The notes beneath the pieces were generated by a model, which saw only the letters and a program-made list of their open reading frames with translations, did not search any database and had not been told where the DNA came from. Positions 1-9,820 of a DNA stretch of 64,000 bases are shown here, piece by piece (the stretch's first letter is position 1; the number at the start of each line of letters is the position of its first letter). This DNA comes from Nyssa sinensis (lineage: Eukaryota > Streptophyta > Magnoliopsida > Cornales > Nyssaceae). Location of the stretch: NCBI GenBank assembly GCA_008638375.1, contig CM018048.1, positions 53,230,347 to 53,294,346 of the forward strand, in the 5' to 3' direction. The translations under genes were made by a program, and so were the position numbers.

Positions 1-374
1 CACCATCGTAGGCCATCTTACCCTCCCTCTCCTTCCTTCCCCCCCTCCCCCCTCTTTTCTTCCATTTTGATGAGTCTGCAAATAAAAGTGGCCTTCAATA
101 AGGTCAAGACTTTCAGTCTTTCATGTAGTTCCTCTAGAGGAATTAGGTATTCACTAGAACATTTTTTTCCTCTCTTCTCAGGAAATTTAAATGTGGTCAA
201 GCCTTTAATATGATCAGATATTTGGTTTGCTGTCTTCGAAATCATTAGCTTTTATATATGATTCTGATATTGTAAAGCTCCTTATTACTTTGGTTTTTAG
301 GGAAGTACGGCTCCTTATTACTAAATACAAAACACGCGGGGGGGGGGGGGGGGGGGGGGAAGATTTCCACTTAC
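1..374. other. Probable intron at left edge with poly-G tract
   Basis: No exon is recognised here. It lies 3' of the last visible potassium-transporter exon on the minus strand and begins with that exon's GTAAG donor, so it is most simply intron. The next expected HAK/KUP segment (the hydrophobic block after the LHHG residues) is not visible and should lie left of the window. It contains a run of 22 G at 338-359 and a C/T-rich stretch at 20-60. Confidence 0.5.
338..359. repeat. Poly-G tract, 22 nt
   Basis: Uninterrupted G run. Other long G/C runs are at 21181-21196 (C), 24775-24791 (C), about 29115-29134 (G), 45866-45880 (C) and about 60779-60796 (C). Confidence 0.9.
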
Positions 375-1089
375 CATGATGCAATCTCTCAGCTTGAAAT
401 TGCAGCCCTTCAATGGATGATAAAACTGCAAAAGACCACAAATCTATTAGTGCGAGCCATTAGTAATGAAGGGGGGAAAAATCATATGAATCAGTACTAT
501 TACCAGAAATTGGAGGCATTAGGGCACCATAGCCTATCGATAGGCAAGCACCAAACAATACTGTAAGAAGTAAACCAGTTCTTGTCCATTTATGTTTCTC
601 AATGAATCTTTTGAATGGTGAGGAAGGTGTACTCCTATTTGAATAGCCTGAGTTATGATATGTGGAAATCTCCTCATCTGCTGCTTGATGATTTGGCAGT
701 AAACTGAATTTTGCATGTTTGCAAAGAAGGGAGTATAAAGCAAAACGTCCTCCTGTAAATACCCAACAATTTTAGCACAACCCCATTAAAGAGGGAAAAG
801 GGTAAAAGGACTTGGAGCATCATCATAAAGCTTGCCAGCTCTTACCTTCATCATTATCATCAGCACTCAACATAATGATTACATACTTGAATAATGGAAG
901 AAGGGTGAGGGTCCAAAAAATTAAGGAAAATGCCCCAAATATTGCATCCTCAGTTTGATGACGATTCAAATTGCCAGAAAATGTACTTCCATAAACATAA
1001 AGTGGGGAAGTGCTCAAATCACCATACACTATGCCAAAACTCTGATATGCTAAAAGGAGAACATTTTTGTGTTGAATCTTATGCTCAAC
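375..1089 (-). CDS. HAK/KUP/KT potassium transporter, three internal exons (partial)
   Basis: Three exons are joined by consistent GT-AG borders and phases: 846-1089, 504-752 and 375-425. The first encodes the conserved N-terminal block [20 protein letters not shown] followed by [11 protein letters not shown] and a hydrophobic segment ending in LSADDNDEG. The second continues with [19 protein letters not shown] and QAADEE. The third gives [11 protein letters not shown]. These match the start of the HAK5-like class of plasma-membrane K+ transporters (proton-coupled K+ uptake). The family's usual GDGVLTPAIS is here [10 protein letters not shown], with the Asp and Thr lost, so function is doubtful. 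About 190 of roughly 780 residues are present; the rest would lie left of the window. The upstream intron is very long and may contain the L1 element. It could be a decaying paralogue rather than a working gene. Confidence 0.8.
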
Positions 1090-1496
1090 CTGCTTGAACA
1101 GAAAACCAACGCATACTACATAAATGTAAAGAATTAACTATATTTTAACTAGGACTACGTTCACAAGCTCATTGAAAGATAGAAATATGTCAAATACACA
1201 AGTTACATGGAAGGATCATTGAATGGGTTAATAGATCCACAACATTCGCAGATAGAATTGAGGCCTAATATTTGTTTCCAAAACACTGCTTAACCTATTA
1301 GCAAATTATCCTATAAATCTGGATTCCTCCAAAACTGCTCAACCATAGCGGGCAACACATCAATTTTTAAATCTTAATGTGCAAGTAGAATTTAATGGAT
1401 TCAAATCTAATGTAAATGATAAAAATAAAGAAATCAACTCTACTCAAGAAAGATTTGTCCAGTTCGCTATAGAAATCCTTTTTTGCCATTCAGCTG
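1090..1496 (-). other. Intron sequence upstream of the transporter exon
   Basis: AT-rich sequence with no exon-like reading. Read on the minus strand it ends with the pyrimidine-rich acceptor TTTTCTGTTCAAGCAG at 1090-1105, which defines the 5' edge of the 846-1089 exon. The LINE insertion site follows at 1497. Confidence 0.5.
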
Positions 1497-1514
1497 CATC
1501 TAGAGACATATCTT
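1497..1514. repeat. Target-site duplication of L1, copy 1
   Basis: The 18-bp word CATCTAGAGACATATCTT occurs here and again at 7946-7963, immediately outside the two ends of the LINE. This copy abuts the T-run that is the element's poly-A tail on the minus strand. The two copies are identical as read. Confidence 0.9.
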
Positions 1515-1600
1515 TTTTTTTTTTGATAAGTAAATATTTGTATATATAATGGTGCCCAAGAAGGGCATCAAGGGCAAAAGCCCCAAAAACTTACAACGGA

Positions 1601-4600
1601 TTAAGAGAAACCAAAAAATCTACAAAAGAAGAGATTTACAGGAAAAGTCTCTTTGGCCCAAAAAATTAATAAACGCAAAAAGGAGTCTTTTACGAGAAGA
1701 ATAGCGAGCTCCAAGTCTTCAAAAACTCGGTTGTTCCTTTCAGTCCAAAAGCACCACATAAGGCAAATAGGGGCAATTCTCCAAAACTCTTCTAATCTCC
1801 CTTGGAAGCTTGCAACCATCCCAAGACAACAGAAGATCTTTTACTGTGCCTGACATCACCCATGAGAATCCAAACGAAGCAAAATAATGTTCCAACAGCT
1901 CCAGGAGACATGGCAGTGAATGAGCAAGTGCTCCATCGTTTCCTCCTCGAACTGGCAAAGACAACATCTACTAGCCAAAAGAAATCCTCTTTTTTTTTTT
2001 TTTTTTCAGATTGTTCCACCGTTAAAATTGCCGTCCAAGAAACTTCCCAAGCAAAGAAGGAGACTTTAGGGGGGACTTTTGAATTCCAGACGAGCTTCCA
2101 AGGAAAGGGAGAGCTAGCTGGGTCTAACATGCTTTTGTAGTAGGAACGGACAGAAAAAGAATTTTTATCCTGCCTCCAATCTCTCTCATCCTCCCTATCC
2201 TCTCTAGCTCGGAAATCATTGAGGTAACGAAGGAAATAGCCCACCTCTTCTAGCTCCCAATCAAAGAAATCCCTCCTAAAGCGGGGGGCCCAGATGAGCG
2301 AGTTTCCAACTTTCTCCAAATAATCGCTTGCCCAAGCCTCTTTGTTGATAGCCAGGCTGTATAATCTTGGGAATTTCACCCGCAATAACTCGTCCCCGGT
2401 CCAGACGTCATACCAAAATTTTACCCTACCACCGTTACCGAGGACAAAGCGGCATCTTTCCTTGAAAATCGGCCATCCATCTCGAATGTATCCCCTAGAG
2501 ACCACAGCCCCTTGACCCCTCCACACTGCCCGAGGACCACCCTCCAGCATCACACCCATACTTTGCAGCAATGATCTCCCTCCAGAGCTCTCCATTCCTA
2601 TCCCCAAATCTCCATAACCATTTCCATAAAAGGGCAGTGTTGAAGTTACACAAATCTTTGACCCCTACGCCCCCGTGCTTAACCGGTTTCTTAATTTTTT
2701 CCCAAGCTACCAGATGAATCTTTCTGTTCTCCCCTTCATGTTCATGGCTCCATAAGAAATCCCTCTGAATCTTCTCAAGCTGCCTGCTCACAGTCTTTGG
2801 GATGGGGAAAAGGGACATGAAATAGGTTGGGAGATTGGCCAGGGTACTTTTGACAAGGGTGAGTCTGCCTCCCTTGGACAGAAGTTGAGCTTTCCAACCT
2901 GACAGTTTGCTGAGAAATCTCCCAACCACTGGATCCCATACCCCAACGGAACGCGGAGAAGCCCCCAACGGAAGGCCCAGATAAATCGAAGGAAAACTAC
3001 CCACTCTGCATCCCAAAGTGCTAGCAAGCAAATTCAGCTCTTGAATCAACCCAATCGGAGAAATGCTGCTTTTTGCAAGGTTGATCCGCAAACCTGACAC
3101 TGCTTCAAAGCAAACAAGAATACACCGGACGAAGTGAAGCTGGCGGACTGTAGGGACACAGAAGATGATGGTATCGTCAACAAACAAAAGATGGGAAATA
3201 ATAACTCCCCCTCCTCTGGGGTTTCCCAACTGAAAACCTTTGACAAGACCAACCTCCTCCGCGCGCACCAGAAAGCGACTCAAGGCCTCCATAACAATCA
3301 CGAAAAGGTAAGGGGAAAGGGGATCTCCCTGCCTCAACCCTCTGAAAGAACGGAAGAAACCCGCATGGGAGCCATTGATGAGAACCGAGAAGGAGACTGT
3401 GGATATGCATGACTGGATCCACGTTCTCCATTTGGCCCCAAAGCCCATCTTTGCCAGCATACTCACTAAGAAGCTCCTAGCTAACATGGTCAAAAGCCTT
3501 CTCAATGTCCAACTTACAGACAAGGCCCTTCCTGTTCTGCTTTCTCCTAGAATCAATGCATTCGTTAGCAGTGAGAGCCGCATCTAGAATTTGACGGCCT
3601 TCCACGAAAGCATGCTGACTGGAGAGAGATGATATTGCCTATAATCTTCTTCATCCTTAAGGAGAGGACCTCTGCAATTAGCTTATACACACTACTCACA
3701 AGGCTTATAGGGCGAAACTCCTTGATATTAGAAGCTCCTTCCTTTTTTGGAATGAGGGCAATGAAAGAAGCATTGAGCCTACGCTCAAAACCCCCTCTCC
3801 TGTGGAAATCCTCAAAGACCGCCAATATATCAGCTTTCAAGACGCCCCAACAATGTTTAAAAAAAGCCATAGTGAAACCGTCAGGACCTGGGGCTTTATC
3901 CCCATGGCAAGCCTCTAAGGCTCTCACCACTTCATCTTCTAAAAGAGGAATCTCCAGGTTTGAGGAATCATTCCCCATTTAGACTGTCCAAGCATAGATC
4001 TTCCACCCCCGGCCTCCAAATGTGGGGCTCTGAGTAGAGGCTAGAGAAGAAATCAACAATGCCTGATCGAATGGAATCGTTCTCAGTGAGAACCTGGTCA
4101 TCAATAGTAATGGAGGAGATGTAGTTCTTCCTAAAATGGAAAGAGGCCATTCTGTGGAAAAATTTAGTGTTGCGGTCTCCCTCTTTAAGCCAAAGAGTTC
4201 TAGATTTCTGTCTCCAAAGGATCTCCTCCATCTTGAGAATCTTCCCAATCTGGCCCTTCAAACCTTCCCGCACAACCCTTCTCTCAGCCAAAAGAGAACC
4301 CAGCTGATCCTCCCTATCCAGTTCCAGAAGATTGGTCGGCAAAGACTGCTTTCTAACCTGGAGCGATCCAAAGACCTCGTGGTTCCATTTCTTTAGATCA
4401 GCCTTTAGGAGCTTCAATTTCCTGGCGAGGCAGTAGCTTGGAGACCCAGTCACACTGTAAGAATCCCACCAATTTTTCACCAACTCCTCAAAACCATCAG
4501 TTTCAAGCCACATGTTCTCAAATCTGAAGGGACTCTTTCCAGCGCTAAAGCCCTCGCAGGACAGCATGATGGGGAGATGGTCAGAACAGGGCCTTGGGAG

Positions 4601-5257
4601 ACACTTTTGGGAGACACCGGGGTAGACATCCTCCCAGTTGTGAGAAACCAAAAACCTATCCAGCCGAGACATAGTCGTCTGGTGGTCTCCTCTTGACCAA
4701 GTGAATCTTCCTCCTTCCAAATTGAGATCCACCAAGCTTTGGGAGTTGATAAACTCGTTGAAGCTCCTCATAAGCGAAGTCAGCCTTCCACCCCCCAATC
4801 TTTCATCCGGGTTCCGAACAACGTTAAAATCCCTCCCTATACACCAAGGGACTTGCCAGGAGGATATCGACGACTGCAACTCCTCCCAAAATAAACCCCT
4901 ACGACCATTAATCACTGGCCCATAGATGCCACAGAAACCCCACACTAATGAGTTGGAAATCAAGTTAAATTTGCAAGAGATGGAGAACTCTCCCACTCTA
5001 TGCTCAATACAATTGATCAACCGTGAGTCCCAAGCCACTAAAATACCTCCTGCCATACCTTGGGCATTCAAGGCAACCCACTTAATCCGTCTGGACCCCC
5101 AAATAGAGCAAACAAAAGATCTCGAAATAATCCCTAACTTAGTTTCCTGAAGGCATATAACTGCAGGCCTCCACTCCCGTAGTAATCCTTTGACAACTAC
5201 TCGTTTGTCCGGATCATTTAAGCCTCTCACATTCCAAGATAAGATTTTTAAAATCAT
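1601..5257 (-). pseudogene. LINE ORF2: endonuclease/reverse transcriptase (broken)
   Basis: The first piece (5257-3968, 429 codons) is an apurinic-type endonuclease with SWNVRGLNDPDKR, CLQETKLG, RDFNVV and CSDHLPIML; the usual GDFN is RDFN. The RT continues at 3978-3565 (DKAPGPDGFTMAFFKHCWG, FIALIPKK, EFRPISLVSSVYK) and at 3583-2495 (GLRQGDPLSPYLFV). The catalytic box reads FVDD instead of FADD, keeping both Asp. The C-terminal zf-RVT region follows at 2607-1792 (SVRSYYKSML, KVSFFAWEV) and 1819-1601 (WCFWTERNNRVFED). A stop or frameshift separates each piece, so no full-length polyprotein can be made. Domain order matches plant L1 ORF2 without an added RNase H domain. Confidence 0.88.
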
Positions 5258-5262
5258 AGAAA

Positions 5263-7692
5263 CTAAGACGTCTCGGTGCCATCAGTGAGAACCACCATCT
5301 CCTTGCTGCCCCCATAATTGATTGAGCAAGATAGCTCTTTCATCACTCTTCGCAGGCGTTTTGCTGACTTATTCTCCTTATCGTTCTCAGAAGGTGTTCT
5401 AGGACTGGATTTAGACAGGGAATTGCGCAGCACAATTTCTCTAAATAACTCATCCATGCGGTCCTCAAAACTTGCACACGAAACCCCTAAAATTTTGCTC
5501 ACTTTTCCCATTTTTCGGAGCACCCAATCATCCGATACGGTCTGATGACGATGCAGGAATGCTGTGGATAGCGCCTGCTCATGAATCTGATTGGAAGTAT
5601 TAGGATAATCTGTCGGCAGAACCACTGCTAACGGCTGGTAGTCTGCTGAATTCTCTGGCAGAAACTAATTTCGCAAAATCATCTCGCCCGCTTGATCCAC
5701 TGGCATAGAGTTCGTGTTCTGAGCTGAATTCAGTTCAGCTTCTGCCATAAATGAACATTCTGCTTCCCCCTGATGATGAGAGGAATTAGCACAGTAGCTG
5801 CTCTCTAAATACTGGAGAAATTCCCTTTCGTCATCCAACCGATTACTGTGATCCGAGTCCTGCCCTACTGACATGTTCTCCTCTGGCTCTTTCTGTTTCG
5901 CCGAAGGTCCTCTGGGATTCTTCTTCTCTGTCCCAGGCCTCCTGGGGGAGTCAGTGAAAACTGAAGCCGTCTCTTTCCCGCCTGCTTCAGTGATTGTCAA
6001 GGGAGAGAAAGAGTTATAATGCCTATGCTGGCGTCTCGCACAGGGCTTAAAGGCTCCCAATTGGGCTGGCCCCCTCCAACCATGAGATCTGCTAGAAATA
6101 TGGGCCGAATAAAGAGAACCTTGGTGCAGCCCAGTGGGGAAGTGCCTCTCTATGCGCCCCGAGCTGGGCTCTGTGCAGTCCGAACTAGGCTCAAAGCTCC
6201 TTGGTTGGACTGGCCCAAACCCTCTGTAATGTTAGGCCTTAGGCCACTGCATCTTCCTTGCTTTTCTTGCAGAGTCGTTTTTCCTATGGTGCTGGCCCAA
6301 AACATGAGGCCCATTCTAGTGAGCTTCAAAAAGACCGAGATCCTCAACGCCCCGTCTTCTAGATTGATCTAGAATGTTCTGCTCACCTCTCTTCCGTCGC
6401 TCAATCCTACCCATTTGGAGATTCAAATTCAAACTTCCGACGCCATTGTCAGGGATCATCCTTCGTTGATCAGGGACAATCCTTCGTTGATCACCACCTG
6501 TCCCAGGGATAGGCCTTTGCTGGTCGCCACGTGTCCCCCTATCAGTATGCTTTCTTGCTCTCCGACGCACCATCGACGCGTGGGCTTCCCCAGCTGGATT
6601 CCCAAGTTTTTCGATCATCCCTGCATCCGCCGATCGTCGCAAATCCACTGCTAGACACTTTGGGCCAAATTCCGACCAAATCAGAATGGAGTAGGTCCAT
6701 TGTCCACACTTGATGCGGAAGGAAGCAGGGACGTCTTCCGGCTTGCCTCTGATCAAAATCCTCGCCTATCGCAGATGCCGCCGTTCAACCGTATCCTTGT
6801 CCAACGCAACCAAGCGGCTGCATCGATCCCTTATAGCTTTGAAAATTTCTGAACTCCACAAAAAGGCTGGTAAACCCATCATTCTTAACCATATGAGTTC
6901 TTCTCCATCCAGCCGCGAGCAACAACCTGACGGGGACCACGGTTGCAGGGTCATCCGTAGCCCTTTGAAAGACCAGTTGTTGCGTTGCAAAGTTCTGTTA
7001 GCCGCCTCCTCCGATGGCATTTCAAAGAGAAACCAGGTGCCATTCAAATCAAGAACCCTCAGTCCGGCTTGGATCCCCCAGTGTTTCAGAGCCCATTTAT
7101 GAATCTTGTCTCTGTCAGGAACCGGGGTGTTCAAGTCTCCAAAACGTCCGATTAAACATCGTCGGAGGAATTTGAGACGGCTTCCACATGACCTCAAATG
7201 AACCTCGATATCTTCCTTAGCATGAACTGGATACGCTTCCACCATTATCGGATCTATAGGCCATTCTTCAAGACGGCAGACGTCTAGGTAAGTTTCCTGT
7301 CTCCTGGGGGCTGGTTTTTGTTTTGATAAGCCTAGCATTCTGAATGCTTGAGCGTATAGTAACCATCCTCCTTGGGTCACTTCTTTCGGCAAATAAATAA
7401 CTCGAATCCCTTTCGGAGAACGGCCCTCCAACCGCATGAAATTCCCTCTGCGATTCGAGCCTTTCCACAAGGAGAGGGTTCGTGTTCGTCCGTGAACACT
7501 GATCGGGAAAGCCACCCTTCTTCTCCTTGTCGAGAAAGCCTCCAATATGTTGCATAGCCATTCCAATTCCGATCTAAGCACCCATAACCTTCTAATAACC
7601 CCTGGGCCCCTTTCAATGATTTGAAAAAGTTCTCCAGACTCATCCTCCTCCTGGACCACATCAAATGATTTATCCCCTATTTGAGCGAACAT
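5263..7692 (-). pseudogene. LINE ORF1: gag-like nucleic-acid-binding protein (broken)
   Basis: The N-terminal part (7692-6766, 308 codons, opening MFAQIGDKSFDVV) contains the DUF4283-type block typical of plant L1 ORF1 proteins, including LIWLRMMGLPAFLWSSEIFK and later VALDKDT. It ends in a stop at 6766. Homologous coding continues in shifted frames at 6756-6316 (GQWTYSILIWSEFGP), 6060-5665 (charged, low complexity) and 5625-5263 (DDWVLRKMGKVSKILGVSC, a usual C-terminal block). At least three breaks therefore separate the pieces. ORF1 proteins package LINE RNA; this copy would give only the N-terminal third. ORF2 begins within about 10 bp of its end. Confidence 0.8.
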
Positions 7693-7945
7693 GCTTTGAA
7701 TTAGAACATGCTTTGAGCGAAATCAATCTCGTGAAATCATCCCCATAACCAAGATGGATATTAACAAGGACGAGATGGGTAACACCAGGGAAAATCCATT
7801 TTAGCCAACATCTTTTTCTACTACCACTCTAATTTTAAGATTCTCAACAAACTTCATTTTCCTGTGGGCTGATTTGGTGGTGAAAAAGGGATCATGTATT
7901 TGGTTGGAATAGACTTTTCTACCCCAAGGAGTTGGTAGTAGAGTC

Positions 7946-7963
7946 CATCTAGAGACATATCTT
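7946..7963. repeat. Target-site duplication of L1, copy 2
   Basis: Second identical copy of the 18-bp word flanking the LINE, adjoining the element's 5' end. Genomic sequence resumes at 7964. Confidence 0.9.
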
Positions 7964-8319
7964 CCATTAAGTTATAGACCGTCATCTCTTTTCTCACAAT
8001 TTTCAAATTTCAACCCAAATTCTTTGTTGCCTTCCGCTTGCATTTTTGGCATTTTTAACTTGAATCAGAACACCCCTCCTAATAGGCACAATTATTAGTT
8101 TTTTGCATATCCCCAAAACATCAACAATTTCTCTCATTTTGACCTAACTTGCTGCTACGAATTGCTTCTCATGCATTGATTATATATTAAACTTTTCCCA
8201 CATTGCCAATCATTTATTTCAACATCTCCATTTGGCTGAGTATATTATGTGAACAAGTTTTCTTGACTACCTAACTTTCACTATCATAGAGCATGGCAAG
8301 CTTGACTCAACTTAACTAA
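7964..8319. other. AT-rich non-coding stretch
   Basis: No open reading frame, splice pattern or repeat that I recognise. If the candidate exon at 9473 belongs to the potassium transporter, this is part of intron 1. Confidence 0.35.
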
Positions 8320-8570
8320 GCATTTATCCCACCTATTTGGAGTCAGTCACATGAAACTTATTTTTTCCTTCAACTCTTTCTAGGGCCATACTTTTAGTTC
8401 CACATATCCATCTCCATTTTCTTATTTCAAATTACACTCATTTTATGAACATATATCTTAACCGCCCAACATTCTGTACCGTAAATTATAGTTAGCCTAA
8501 TAGTTATTTTATAGAATTATTTTTTTAACTTTATGGGTATCCATTGATCATATAATATGTGTGAGGCTTC
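8320..8570 (-). mobile_element. RTE-type LINE remnant
   Basis: On the minus strand a short stretch (about 8440-8500) reads YGTECWAVK followed by VHKM. This matches the C-terminal reverse-transcriptase block (YGAECWAVK..HVHKM) of plant RTE retrotransposons. The region shares words with the longer copy at 59470-59960, including the segment around ACCGCCCAACATT. It is decayed, with internal deletions and stops. Confidence 0.6.
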
Positions 8571-9472
8571 TATAAGTCATTTTTCGAATATACGTTGAAA
8601 CTCATGCCCAAATAATAGTAATGTGTATATATAAACATACATACAAGAATATAGTCCATGCATACGCATCTCTACACGCATATATACAAAATTATAGATA
8701 TGCATATAAGAGTGTGTGTGTGTATATACACTTCATATATACTCACTCGTATACATGCTTGTATACCAACTCATATGTATGTCAATAGAATTATTCAAGT
8801 TTTTATATATGCTTGTACAAAGTTTATTGCACTTTTCCTAAGAATTGTTAAATTATTTTCATAGCTTCAACCAAACACAAGAAACTAAGAGCAAAAATGA
8901 TATTTTTCACGGAGAAAATTTTACATGAAAAATATTATCCCATGTCAAAACAAGAAGAAAGAGAGTGAAAAAAAAAAAAAAAAAACATCTTTAACGCCAC
9001 TTGGAGTTAGTTATATGCACCCTAAAATTACATCCTCTCACTGGTGGGATATGTAAATAGTGTATGAACACAGAATACTTATTCTATCAGATGATACTTT
9101 AAAACCTTGAATACCCGAAGAAATTCTACAATCCAAAGTTAAATTGTATATTGTGATCACAAAAACTAACAGATACTAATCCAATCTAAAATTATTGGTT
9201 TTCCATCAAAACGAATTCGGCACATGAGATGCACAGTGAATATATTTAATCTCAGGTTCACATCATGACCCTTCCATATGCCCCATTTACGTATGTAACT
9301 CTCCAAATTAGCCCACAGTATATCTAGTTCGAAATTGCTTATCTTATTTATACAGTTCAACATTTCTCACTGTATTGCTTAGATCAATTTCTGAAATATT
9401 AGCATACAACAAAACATACACACACGTATATATATATATATGTATGTATGTATAGGGTTTAAAAGGGCATAC
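8571..9472. other. Non-coding stretch with TA/CA microsatellites
   Basis: Degenerate ATAT/CATA-rich sequence lies at 8625-8800 and an A-run at 8970-8985. An (AT)n/(ATGT)n microsatellite is at 9425-9453. No coding signal is seen. Confidence 0.4.
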
Positions 9473-9570
9473 CATGGCTTCACAGGGAAAAGCTCTGTGC
9501 TTCGTTTATTTTCGAGCGAGGTCCAGCTCCGGTAACACAAAGAGAAGTAAGGAAATATAGATAGTGGTGT
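9473..9570 (-). other. Candidate first exon (5' UTR plus ATG) of the potassium transporter
   Basis: On the minus strand a non-AT-rich leader ends in GAAGCCATG immediately followed by a good donor, GTATGC (ATG at 9475-9473). The next known exon, 846-1089, begins in phase 0 with GTT GAG CAT. Splicing would give a protein opening [22 protein letters not shown]-like TTTATATATG is at about 9580-9590, just upstream. The phase match is suggestive but the intron would be 8.4 kb. It could instead be an unrelated gene's leader. Confidence 0.35.
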
Positions 9571-9574
9571 ACTG

Positions 9575-9820
9575 GTGTGTGCATATATAAACACGTAACG
9601 AGGAGTTGAATCTGTCGAACGTTGTTGTAACTGTTCCAAATCTCGCGGGTATTTTGTAGGAGGCCGCGTCTGGAGAAATCGAAGTATGCAGAGATTGACG
9701 AGTATATGGATAATTGTGAATGTCAGGTTTTGGAAATGGCACTTAAACCACATCACGTGAGTTTAATTCATCGAGGGGCATCCAACAATATTCAACTTGT
9801 TTTCACGTGGTCCACGTGGG
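9575..9820 (-). promoter_or_regulatory. Putative promoter with three CACGTG G-boxes
   Basis: Perfect CACGTG words occur at 9754-9759, 9804-9809 and 9813-9818, the last two only 3 bp apart. A TATA-like element at about 9580-9590 lies on the minus strand. CACGTG is the core of G-box/ABRE elements bound by plant bZIP and bHLH factors. The position fits a promoter for the candidate exon at 9473-9570. Confidence 0.4.

Larger units (their letters stand above)
1515..7945 (-). mobile_element. Near full-length L1-type LINE retrotransposon (6.4 kb)
   Basis: The element runs on the minus strand from a 5' UTR (7693-7945) through a gag-like ORF1 and an ORF2 with endonuclease, reverse transcriptase and zinc-knuckle-like C-terminus. 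Its 3' end near 1524-1530 reads TTACTTATCA followed by poly-A. An 18-bp target-site duplication flanks it, so both ends are real and the copy is essentially complete. ORF1 and ORF2 each carry several frame breaks, so it is probably no longer autonomous. The identical duplications suggest a fairly young insertion. It lies between the transporter exon at 846-1089 and the candidate first exon at 9473. Confidence 0.92.
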
